Below the pieces are notes generated by a model, which saw nothing but the letters and a program-made list of their open reading frames with translations, was not told the DNA's origin and did no database searches. Shown one piece after another: positions 22,631 through 29,587 of a stretch of DNA of 29,587 nucleotides. Where the stretch lies: positions 1 to 29,587 of the forward strand of contig CALFPO010000008.1 in the NCBI GenBank assembly GCA_937919165.1. Direction: 5' to 3'. The DNA comes from an uncultured Bacillota bacterium. Its GTDB lineage: Bacteria > Bacillota_I > Bacilli_A > Erysipelotrichales > Erysipelotrichaceae. Every line of letters begins with the position of its first letter. Position 1 is the stretch's first letter. A program made the translations under genes and the position numbers.

Positions 22631-24492
22631 CAGTTCTCGCTTTCCAGCATTGCTTCTTCCCATTTCTCTTCCAGGGCATGGATCTGATTGTGGATATCAT
22701 CGATTTCCTCATCGAGTTCCCTCATCTTAGTCATGTCCTGATAGTATTCAGGCTCATAGCGCAATGCTCTTTTCTCTTCCAGAAGCTCTTCCATCTTCGA
22801 GATCTCATCTTCCAGCTTTGATATGGAATACTTCGGACGTTTCTTTATATCCTTAAGGGACTTTGTTTCCTCTTTTGGCTTTTCGTCTTTTTCGATCTTT
22901 TCGCTTACAGCCTTGGCATCGATATAGTCCTTATAGCCATCTGGATAATAGCTGACCTTATCGTTTTCTATCACCAGACATGAGGTCGCAATCTTCTTGA
23001 TGAAGTAGCGGTCATGGGATACGAAAAGCACTGTTCCATCATAATCGCTCAAGGCATTCTCCAAGGCTTCCTTGGATATGATGTCCAGGTGATTGGTCGG
23101 CTCATCCAGTATCAGGAAGTTGGCCTTCTTCATCATCAGCTTTGCCAATGACAGTCTTACCTTCTCGCCGCCAGAAAGGACCGACACTTCCTTGAAGACC
23201 TCATCGGCAGTAAAAAGGAAAGCGCCCAATACCGATCTGACCTTATACATGTCAAGCTCTGGATAGTCGTTCCACACTTCCTCTAAAACGGTGTTGTCGC
23301 TATGGAAGTTAGCAAGGTTCTGATCGAAATAGCCTATCTCGATCTGATGTCCAAGCATCATATGGCCATCCAATGGTTCAATCTCGCCTACAATCGTCTT
23401 CAATAGCGTCGACTTGCCGGTGCCATTATCGCCCATTACGCAGATTCGATCGCCACGCTTGATGTCGATTGTCACTTCTGCTAAAGGTTTATCGTATCCT
23501 ACCTTGAAATGGTCAAGAGACAGAACATTCTTGCCTCCTCTTGTTCCACACACGAAATGGGCCTTGAAAGCTTTCGTATCAGCCTTCTTTGGATCGTCGA
23601 TACGTTCAAGACGGTCCAGATACTTTATCTTGGATTGCGCAAAGGCCGCCTTATTCTTCTTGTAACGGAACTTCTCGATAAGTTCCTCTAATCTCTTGAT
23701 ATCCTTCTGCTGACGTCTATAGGCAGCTTCCTGTCTTGCAAAGTCATTCTTCTTCTGTTCGACAAAGCTTGTATAGTTGCCCGCATAGCGCTTGATCGAG
23801 CCGTATTCCAGTTCATATACGACATTGACGGTCTTGTCAAGGAAAGTACGGTCATGGGATACAAGCACCATGGCCTTCTTGTATTTGGCCAGATAGCCCT
23901 CAAGCCATTCGATGGTATTGAGATCAAGATGGTTGGTTGGCTCATCCAGAAGCAGAAGGTCAGGCTTTGCCAGAAGCAGCTTGCCAAAGGCAATCTTGGT
24001 CTTCTCGCCGCCTGAAAAGCTGCTCAAAGGCCTATCAAGATCTTTCTCTTCAAAACCAAAGCCATGCAGAATGGACATCATTTCCCCATGATAGGTATAG
24101 CCACCCGCATACTTGAATTCCTCTTCCAGATTGGTGTAGGAGTTTATCAGCTTGTCGTCATGATTGGTCTCAAGCTCCTTGGAAAGCTCCTCAAGCCTTT
24201 TCTCCATGGAAATGAGCTTCTCAAAAACTTCCTCAAACTCTTCCCTGACTGTTCTTGTCGACAAAGCCAAGGCATTCTGCTTGAGATAGGCAATAGAGAT
24301 CTTGCCAGCCCTGATGACCTGACCGCTGGTCAGTTCCTCTTGACCATCTATAACCTTCAAAAGAGTGGTCTTGCCACTCCCGTTTCTTCCGACCAATGCG
24401 ATCTTCTCGTTCTCATTGACCGTGAAGTCTATATTCTCAAATACATCATTGACGCCATAGAATATGGTGCCAGAAGATATCGTTACTAACAT
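22630..24492 (-). CDS. ABC-F family ATPase, YdiF-like
   Basis: Soluble ribosome-associated ATPase, 620 residues, with two ABC domains and no membrane segments. Domain 1 has Walker A GRNGSGKTT, signature SFSGGEKTKIAFGKLL and Walker B LLLLDEPTNHLD. A charged linker of about 80 residues follows (FVEQKKNDFARQEAAYRRQQKDIKRLEE). Domain 2 has GDNGTGKST, VLSGGEKVRLSLAKLM and LILDEPTNHLD. A coiled-coil C-terminal extension rich in Glu and Lys ends the protein. Relatives act on translating ribosomes (E-site factors) and some give antibiotic resistance, but the housekeeping context with rex and tsaD, as for ydiF in Bacillus, argues for a translation factor. The ATG at 24492 lies two bases after the asnS stop codon. 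Confidence 0.92.
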   Translation of the reverse strand: MLVTISSGTIFYGVNDVFENIDFTVNENEKIALVGRNGSGKTTLLKVIDGQEELTSGQVIRAGKISIAYLKQNALALSTRTVREEFEEVFEKLISMEKRLEELSKELETNHDDKLINSYTNLEEEFKYAGGYTYHGEMMSILHGFGFEEKDLDRPLSSFSGGEKTKIAFGKLLLAKPDLLLLDEPTNHLDLNTIEWLEGYLAKYKKAMVLVSHDRTFLDKTVNVVYELEYGSIKRYAGNYTSFVEQKKNDFARQEAAYRRQQKDIKRLEELIEKFRYKKNKAAFAQSKIKYLDRLERIDDPKKADTKAFKAHFVCGTRGGKNVLSLDHFKVGYDKPLAEVTIDIKRGDRICVMGDNGTGKSTLLKTIVGEIEPLDGHMMLGHQIEIGYFDQNLANFHSDNTVLEEVWNDYPELDMYKVRSVLGAFLFTADEVFKEVSVLSGGEKVRLSLAKLMMKKANFLILDEPTNHLDIISKEALENALSDYDGTVLFVSHDRYFIKKIATSCLVIENDKVSYYPDGYKDYIDAKAVSEKIEKDEKPKEETKSLKDIKKRPKYSISKLEDEISKMEELLEEKRALRYEPEYYQDMTKMRELDEEIDDIHNQIHALEEKWEEAMLESEN

Positions 24493-24494
24493 TC

Positions 24495-25874
24495 CTAATA
24501 GATACAGTTGTTTGGTGTACGAGGATATGGAAGCACATCTCTGATGTTCTCCATGCCTGTCAGATACATGATCATTCTTTCGAAGCCAATGCCAAAGCCT
24601 GCATGCTTGCAGCCGCCATATCTTCTAAGATCGAGATACCACTGGTAGCCGGCCTTATCCATCTTAAGCTCATCCATTCTCTTCTCCAGAACATCGATTC
24701 TTTCTTCACGCTGCGAACCGCCGACCAGCTCTCCGACATGCGGAACCAGAAGATCACATGCGGCAACAGTCTTGCCGTCATCGTTCTGGCGCATATAGAA
24801 AGCCTTGATGTCTTTTGGATAGTCAGTCAGGAACACTGGCCCCTTTACAACCTCTTCGCAGATATATCTTTCATGTTCGGTATTGAGGTCAATGCCCCAT
24901 TCTACCTTGTTTTCGAATTCTACAGGAGCCTTAAGCAATATATCGATCGCTTCAGTATAAGGCATTCTGCGGAAATCGGAATTGACTACCGCATTCAATC
25001 TATCGATCAAAGTCTTGTCGATCATGCTGTTGAAGAAATTGATCTCTTCCTTGCAGTTATCCATGACATAGCGGATGCAGAACTTGATGCAGTCTTCAAT
25101 CAGTTCCATATCGTCTTCAAGATCCGCAAAAGCGATTTCAGGTTCAATCATCCAGAACTCGTTGGCATGAGTCTTGGTGTTGGAGTTCTCTGCCCTGAAG
25201 GTTGGACCGAAGGTATATACATCTCTGAAAGCCATCGCAAAGGCTTCGACATGAAGCTGACCAGATACGGTCAACGATGTATGCTTGCCAAAGAAATCTT
25301 CATCATACTTGGCATCATTTCTGGTTGTGACGGTGAAGCATTCCCCTGCTCCCTCAGCGTCGTTTCCGGTGATGATTGGCGTATGCACATAGACAAATCC
25401 CTGGCCCTGGAAGAACTCATGGATTGCCATAGACAATACGCTTCTTACTCTATATACAGCCATGAAGGTATTGGTTCTAGGTCTTAGATGAGGTATCTCA
25501 CGCAAGAATTCGAAGGTATGCCTTTTCTTCTGCAATGGATAGGTGTCCAAAGACTCGCCTTCAATACTGATCTGGGTAGCCTGAATCTCAAATGGCTGCT
25601 TATTCTCTGGAGTCAGAACAAACTTGCCTATTACATAGATCGAAGAGCCTGTCAGAAGCTTTGCGACCTTGTCATGGTTTTCCAAAGCTGGCGAATATAC
25701 AACCTGAATGTTCTTGAAATATGTGCCGTCATTAAGCTCAATAAAACCGATCTGCCCGCTATCGCGATTGGTTCTTACCCAACCTTCTACCGCAACATAG
25801 TCAAGCTGATCAAGTTCCATCTGCGAACCGCTGATGGACATTTCATACAATTCTCGCGCAAAATAAGTATCCAT
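24495..25874 (-). CDS. asnS: Asparaginyl-tRNA synthetase
   Basis: Charges tRNA(Asn) with asparagine; class IIb synthetase of 459 residues. The N-terminal OB-fold anticodon-binding domain covers about residues 25-110 (VAVEGWVRTNRDSGQIGFIELNDGT). The catalytic core has HLRPRTNTFMAVYRVRS, the class II motif 2 in FRAENSNTKTHANEFWMIEPEIAF, and motif 3 in GFGIGFERMIMYLTG. The AsnRS-type END signature distinguishes it from AspRS. The ATG at 25874 follows an AGGAGA site, nine bases after the rex stop codon, so it is read with rex. No T-box was seen in front of it. Confidence 0.96.
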   Translation of the reverse strand: MDTYFARELYEMSISGSQMELDQLDYVAVEGWVRTNRDSGQIGFIELNDGTYFKNIQVVYSPALENHDKVAKLLTGSSIYVIGKFVLTPENKQPFEIQATQISIEGESLDTYPLQKKRHTFEFLREIPHLRPRTNTFMAVYRVRSVLSMAIHEFFQGQGFVYVHTPIITGNDAEGAGECFTVTTRNDAKYDEDFFGKHTSLTVSGQLHVEAFAMAFRDVYTFGPTFRAENSNTKTHANEFWMIEPEIAFADLEDDMELIEDCIKFCIRYVMDNCKEEINFFNSMIDKTLIDRLNAVVNSDFRRMPYTEAIDILLKAPVEFENKVEWGIDLNTEHERYICEEVVKGPVFLTDYPKDIKAFYMRQNDDGKTVAACDLLVPHVGELVGGSQREERIDVLEKRMDELKMDKAGYQWYLDLRRYGGCKHAGFGIGFERMIMYLTGMENIRDVLPYPRTPNNCIY

Positions 25875-25883
25875 ATCTATCTC

Positions 25884-26507
25884 CTATTTATTCAATGAGT
25901 TAACTTCAAACACAAGTTCCTGAATCGTCGATACGACATCGACATCGCTTTTGATCATCCCTTCAGGAAGGACGAAATGCTCACGAGTGAAATTGACGAT
26001 TCCTTTCACTCCAAGCTTATGCAGTCTATTGACGATTTCCTGTGCTCCTTCAGGAATGCACAGTATCGCAATCTCACAGCCTTTAGGCATCTTCTCTTCA
26101 AGCTGATCGGTATGATATACGGGAACGTTGACCTTTGGTTCCTTGCTTCTTCTTTCAGCCTGGATATCGAAGGCACATACGATCTCTCCGGCAACATAGT
26201 TCCAGTTGTTGTAGTTGAGGATTGCCGTTCCCAGTCTTCCTACACCGATAAGGATCAGCTTTTCGTCATAGCTTTCACCCAGCTCATGCGAGAAAGTCTC
26301 TATAAGTTTCTTGACATCATAGCCATACCCTTGCTTTCCAAGCTGGCCTATCAAAGAGAAATCGCGACGGATGGTAGTGGGCTTGATGTTCACATATTCA
26401 GCCAACTCCGATGACATGACTCTTTCGGTTCCGTCCTCATCCAGTTTCCTTAAGGCCTTCAGATATACAGGATAGCGTTTCAATGTAGCTTTTGAAATAT
26501 CTTTCAT
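25884..26507 (-). CDS. rex: Redox-sensing transcriptional repressor Rex
   Basis: Homodimeric repressor that leaves DNA when NADH is high, controlling fermentation and respiration genes. The 207-residue protein has the N-terminal winged helix (about 1-80, ATLKRYPVYLKALRKLDEDG and VNIKPTTIRRDFSLIGQLGKQGYGYDV) and the Rossmann domain with the NAD motif LIGVGRLGTAILNY at about 86-99. The C-terminal helix used for domain swapping ends the protein. The ATG at 26507 has a GGAG site some ten bases upstream. It has its own promoter, with a Rex-like operator over the -35, right after the tsaD stop codon, and is followed closely by asnS. Confidence 0.95.
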   Translation of the reverse strand: MKDISKATLKRYPVYLKALRKLDEDGTERVMSSELAEYVNIKPTTIRRDFSLIGQLGKQGYGYDVKKLIETFSHELGESYDEKLILIGVGRLGTAILNYNNWNYVAGEIVCAFDIQAERRSKEPKVNVPVYHTDQLEEKMPKGCEIAILCIPEGAQEIVNRLHKLGVKGIVNFTREHFVLPEGMIKSDVDVVSTIQELVFEVNSLNK

Positions 26508-26527
26508 AATGTCTTTTCTCCAAAAAA

Positions 26528-26566
26528 ATTATAGTATAAATATTTCAATTTGTGAACAATTCAACA
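26528..26566 (-). promoter_or_regulatory. rex promoter with a Rex-box-like operator over the -35
   Basis: Minus-strand TTCACA (26556-26551) and TATAAT (26533-26528) with a 17-base spacer. On the plus strand 26550-26566 reads TTGTGAACAATTCAACA. The left half equals the Rex half-site TTGTGAA, and the right half is TTCAACA instead of TTCACAA. Autoregulation by Rex is common in Bacillota. Confidence 0.6.
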
Positions 26567-26573
26567 TTATTCA

Positions 26574-28007
26574 CTAATATTCAATCGACATCGTAGGCAT
26601 GCTGGAAGCATCCAGATCCACGAATTTGCCCTGTCTATAGTAATGCCAAGCCGCACAGGCTATCATCAATGCATTATCGGTGCAATATTTCAAAGGCGGA
26701 AGTATCAGATCGATATCGCTGAAGTTTTCCTGCATCAGTTCTCTTAGTCTTGAGTTGCAGGCCACTCCTCCGGCAAGTACCAGGCTCCTGCACGGATATT
26801 CCTCAAGGGCTGCTCTGGTCTTTATGATCAATGAATTGAGTGCTGTTTCTTGGAAGGCATAAGCCAGATCGTTCTTGTCGATCTGGTTTCCGGCCTGTTC
26901 TTCCCTCTTCACCAGCTGCGATACGGCATTCTTTAATCCCGAGAAGGAGAAGTTGTATCCTTCTACCTTTGGCGTAGGAAGTTCATAGCGCTTCTTGCCT
27001 TCCTTAGCCAATCTATCAATGACAGGTCCACCAGGATATGCTTCATTCATGACTCTAGCAACCTTGTCATATGCCTCGCCTACCGCATCATCCAAAGTTG
27101 TGCCAATGATCTTGAAGCTTTCATCATTCTCGATATAGACAAGCTCCGTATGGCCACCGCTTACCACTAACGCCATCATCGGATACTGCAGAGGCTTGAT
27201 CATCTCATTCACGAAGATATGCCCTTTCAGATGATGAACGCCAATCAATGGCTTGTCATAGAAGAATGCCAATGACTTGGCAGCGATAGCGCCCACGTGC
27301 AGTGAGCCAATCAGACCTGGCCCGATCGTATAGGCAATGGCTTCAACATCGTTCACATCGATGCCAGCCTTTTCTACTGCACTCTTGACGATGGTGCTTA
27401 TCTGCTCAACATGCATTCTGGAAGCGACCTCCGGAATGACGCCACCGAATCTGGCATGGACATCGATCTGCGATGTCACAACGCTGGATAGGATATTGAG
27501 CTTCTCATCGATTATGGCGCAAGCCGTCTCATCGCAAGAAGATTCGATTGCCAATATCTTCTTCGAAGGCATAGATTCGACATTGCGGATCATGTCATAG
27601 GCATCTTCGCCATTGGCGTAGTAATGCTTTCTGGTTCTTACTTCAATGAAACCATTGCGCTTATATAGCCTGGTTGCTTCTTCATTGCTTACTCTGACCT
27701 CAAGATGGATGAATTCACATTCATGCCTACGTGCCTCGTCGATCAGATGGTTAAGCATCCTTTGGCCATAGCCCTTATTGCGGTATTCCTTTCTGACCGC
27801 AATGTTTGTGATATCGCAGTTCTCGAACATAAACCATATTCCGCCATATGATACGATGTTTCCATCAACCCTTTCCACAAACATTTCGCCCAGATCATTA
27901 TTCTCAAGCTCAGAAACAAAATATTTCTCTGGCCAAGGATCCGCAAAAGCTTCATTCTCTATCTTTACGACCTCTGCAAGGTCTTCTTTTTTCATCAATT
28001 CTATCAT
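26574..28007 (-). CDS. tsaD: RimI-TsaD fusion: ribosomal-protein N-acetyltransferase plus t6A threonylcarbamoyltransferase
   Basis: One uninterrupted frame of 477 residues joins two usually separate proteins. Residues 1-145 are a GNAT acetyltransferase of the RimI type: acetyl-CoA loop RKEYRNKGYGQRML at 72-84, and EVRVSNEEATRLYKRNGF at 103-120 with the catalytic Glu and Tyr region. Residues 147-477 are TsaD, which transfers the threonylcarbamoyl group to A37 of ANN-decoding tRNAs: ESSCDETACA from 155, metal ligands His259 and His263 in HHLKGH, Asp444 in CTDNA, VSGGHTEL, FSFSGLKNAV and GGVACNSRLR. The junction is very short (residues 143-148) with no internal ribosome binding site at Met146. 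The ATG overlaps the tsaB stop (ATGA). Gene order tsaE-tsaB-rimI-tsaD is the Bacillus order, so the fusion probably came from loss of a stop codon between neighbours. Confidence 0.95.
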   Translation of the reverse strand: MIELMKKEDLAEVVKIENEAFADPWPEKYFVSELENNDLGEMFVERVDGNIVSYGGIWFMFENCDITNIAVRKEYRNKGYGQRMLNHLIDEARRHECEFIHLEVRVSNEEATRLYKRNGFIEVRTRKHYYANGEDAYDMIRNVESMPSKKILAIESSCDETACAIIDEKLNILSSVVTSQIDVHARFGGVIPEVASRMHVEQISTIVKSAVEKAGIDVNDVEAIAYTIGPGLIGSLHVGAIAAKSLAFFYDKPLIGVHHLKGHIFVNEMIKPLQYPMMALVVSGGHTELVYIENDESFKIIGTTLDDAVGEAYDKVARVMNEAYPGGPVIDRLAKEGKKRYELPTPKVEGYNFSFSGLKNAVSQLVKREEQAGNQIDKNDLAYAFQETALNSLIIKTRAALEEYPCRSLVLAGGVACNSRLRELMQENFSDIDLILPPLKYCTDNALMIACAAWHYYRQGKFVDLDASSMPTMSIEY

Positions 28008-28591
28008 CTGTAGTAGCTCTCGCTTTCTTTTAGATATTTAGGCGTCAGATAGGCAATATCATCAACTTTCTTCCATAATGGCTTGGTAGCAAGGAAGGCG
28101 TTGCTGATATTCGGATAGCTGTCCTGGCCACCGATCAGCGATGCATCGCCAACCACATCATAGGCCTTTGGATCAATCTCTTGCAGAGGCAAGGCGCAAT
28201 CGTCCATGACGATGTTTTCGCCATCATATATTCCTACATATGCCCTGTTGGCTCTAGCATCCATCAGCACCATCGTATCAGGCTTTTTGGCAGCATATAG
28301 TCTCAAAGTCGAGATGGTATAGACATCAAGGCCATTGAGATCGCCGATGGTCTTGGCGATAGTCATAGCGATTCTGACACCAGTATAGCTTCCCGGACCT
28401 TCACTGATGCAGATTGAGTCGATATCGCTTTTCTTGATGCCGGCTCTATTAAAAATTTCGGTCATGGCCATAAAGACCTCTTCCGATTGTTTCTTGAAGC
28501 ATTCCTTAGAATATCCTGCAATCACCATTTCATCTTCGATCAATGCGCAGGTCAGATATTTATATGCAGTATCAATGCACAGCGTCAGCAT
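28004..28591 (-). CDS. tsaB: t6A biosynthesis protein TsaB
   Basis: Non-catalytic partner of TsaD and TsaE in making N6-threonylcarbamoyladenosine in tRNA. The 195 residues show the ASKHA start LTLCIDTAYKYLTCALI, the HSE-like segment KKQSEEVFMAMTEIFNRAG, and the conserved ISEGPGSYTGVRIAMTIAKTIG at about 62-83. It is shorter than the typical 220-240; the second lobe is trimmed, which is seen in other small-genome Bacillota. The start ATG at 28591 lies inside the end of tsaE (20-base overlap), and its end overlaps the rimI-tsaD start. Confidence 0.93.
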   Translation of the reverse strand: MLTLCIDTAYKYLTCALIEDEMVIAGYSKECFKKQSEEVFMAMTEIFNRAGIKKSDIDSICISEGPGSYTGVRIAMTIAKTIGDLNGLDVYTISTLRLYAAKKPDTMVLMDARANRAYVGIYDGENIVMDDCALPLQEIDPKAYDVVGDASLIGGQDSYPNISNAFLATKPLWKKVDDIAYLTPKYLKESESYYR

Positions 28592-29024
28592 CTTCCATCT
28601 CCTTTACAATATTCTTGTATCTATTCCCATGAGATATGAATCCAATTTCTCTTGTATCGTCATCAATATAGGTGAAATCAACTTCTATGTACTCTTTAGG
28701 CAGATAATGGTCATAATATTCTGGCCATTCCACCACCATGATGCCTTCATCCTCATATTCGCTTATGCCGAGGTCATACTCATTGTTTTCAAGACGATAG
28801 GCATCTATATGATATAGTGGCATATCCCCTTCATGGATCTTAAGAATGGTGAAGGTAGGCGAATTGATGATGCTTTTCACATTAAGAGCTCTGCCAATGC
28901 CCTTTGTGAATGTTGTCTTGCCTCCTGCAAGATCACCTTTAAGGGCAATCGTAGTGCCCTTTTCCAACATTTTTCCCAGCTTCTCTCCCAAAGCTATAGT
29001 TTCTTCTTCATTTCTAGTAATCAT
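28572..29024 (-). CDS. tsaE: t6A biosynthesis ATPase TsaE
   Basis: Small P-loop ATPase that works with TsaB and TsaD in the t6A pathway, 150 residues. Walker A is KGDLAGGKTTF, a permuted but functional form of the common GDLGAGKTTF; INSPTFTILK is the family threonine loop, and HIDAYRL and VVEWPEYY are the other hallmarks. I start at the ATG at 29024, six bases after GAGGA. An in-frame GTG at 29045 lies upstream, beyond the ribosome binding site. A TATAAT (29039-29034) stands 10 bases ahead of the ATG, too close to leave a leader containing the ribosome binding site. The gene follows the rRNA operon terminator by about 30 bases. Confidence 0.94.
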   Translation of the reverse strand: MITRNEEETIALGEKLGKMLEKGTTIALKGDLAGGKTTFTKGIGRALNVKSIINSPTFTILKIHEGDMPLYHIDAYRLENNEYDLGISEYEDEGIMVVEWPEYYDHYLPKEYIEVDFTYIDDDTREIGFISHGNRYKNIVKEMEDADAVH

Positions 29025-29053
29025 AACTTCCTCATTATACAACACATAGCAAC

Positions 29054-29082
29054 AAAAAAACCTCTACAAAGTAGAGGTTTTT
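29054..29082 (-). terminator. Terminator of the rRNA operon
   Basis: Stem AAAAACCTCTAC with GTAGAGGTTTTT, loop TTT, followed by further T residues on the minus strand. It begins two bases after the 3' end of 5S rRNA. Confidence 0.9.
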
Positions 29083-29084
29083 AA

Positions 29085-29198
29085 CCGGCAACGTGCTTGA
29101 TTCACTATTCATTCGAGTAGCTATGCTCGCCGATGAAGTGCTTAACTTCTGGGTTCGAGATGGGACCAGGTGTGACCACTTCTCCATTGTCACCGGAT
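29085..29198 (-). rRNA. rrf: 5S ribosomal RNA
   Basis: About 114 bases, recognised by the conserved minus-strand run TGGTCACACCTGGTCCCATC followed by TCGAACCCAGAAGTTAAGC, and by complementary ends: ATCCGGTGAC at the 5' end and the CACGTTGCCGG segment at the 3' end. The ends are approximate by a few bases. A 76-base spacer (29199-29274) separates it from 23S. It contains a small GAAGGA/TCCTTC hairpin but no tRNA. Confidence 0.95.
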
Positions 29199-29274
29199 CG
29201 AAGGATTTGTTCCTTCAAAACTAAATAACACATAACGCATGGGATAAATTTTTCTTACAATTTTCAATCTTTAT

Positions 29275-29587
<313 letters not shown>

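Noticed and set aside
24603..25487. Long plus-strand frame of 294 codons opposite asnS, and similar long frames opposite other genes
   Set aside because: They mirror strongly supported minus-strand genes, have no ribosome binding sites and no family resemblance.
29199..29274. Possible tRNA between 5S and 23S
   Set aside because: Only a small GAAGGA hairpin is present in 76 bases; no T-loop or acceptor pairing was found.

Overview
The window comes from a low-to-moderate GC Bacillota genome, most likely of the Erysipelotrichia type. This rests on gene content and protein style: SepF, a Rex redox repressor, a T-box ileS, a tsaE-tsaB-rimI/tsaD-rex-ABC-F cluster resembling the Bacillus ydi region, clean AGGAGG ribosome binding sites, and a 23S-5S rRNA operon tail with no tRNA between the two genes. 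The lineage is inferred; no phylogeny was run. Almost everything is on the minus strand. Only an M29-like aminopeptidase (235-1203) and a small DUF3899 membrane protein (13798-14157) are on the plus strand.

Read in the direction of minus-strand transcription, from high to low coordinates. First come the 3' end of 23S rRNA, 5S rRNA and an intrinsic terminator (29587-29054). Next is a housekeeping run: tsaE, tsaB and a fused rimI-tsaD, which make the t6A tRNA modification (with ribosomal-protein acetylation by the RimI part), then rex behind its own promoter with a Rex-box-like site, asnS, a YdiF-like ABC-F ATPase, a VanZ-like membrane protein and a probably PPi-dependent phosphofructokinase, closed by a strong terminator at 20894-20927. 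Then follow two nutrient importer operons. The first is oppA-B-C-D-F (20714-14144), for oligopeptides. The second is livJ-H-M-G-F plus a CBS/ACT sensor gene (13321-8078), for branched-chain amino acids. After them lie a Cof-type HAD phosphatase, an amino-acid ABC transporter behind a lysine-riboswitch-like leader (probable lysine importer), sepF, and ileS under a T-box with an AUC specifier. The left edge holds the start of a probable PAP2 phosphatase.

The theme is amino-acid and peptide supply with RNA-level control: a T-box for isoleucyl-tRNA, an L-box for lysine, and a candidate classical ribosome-mediated attenuator ahead of livJ. The attenuator consists of a 33-residue leader peptide packed with Ile, Leu and Val codons, an antiterminator arm just after its stop codon, and a terminator hairpin whose loop that arm can pair with. 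The liv and opp promoters also share a 29-nt element (26 of 29 identical) at almost the same distance upstream of the -35 box, which suggests a common regulator. No CRISPR array, insertion sequence, phage gene or tRNA was recognised.
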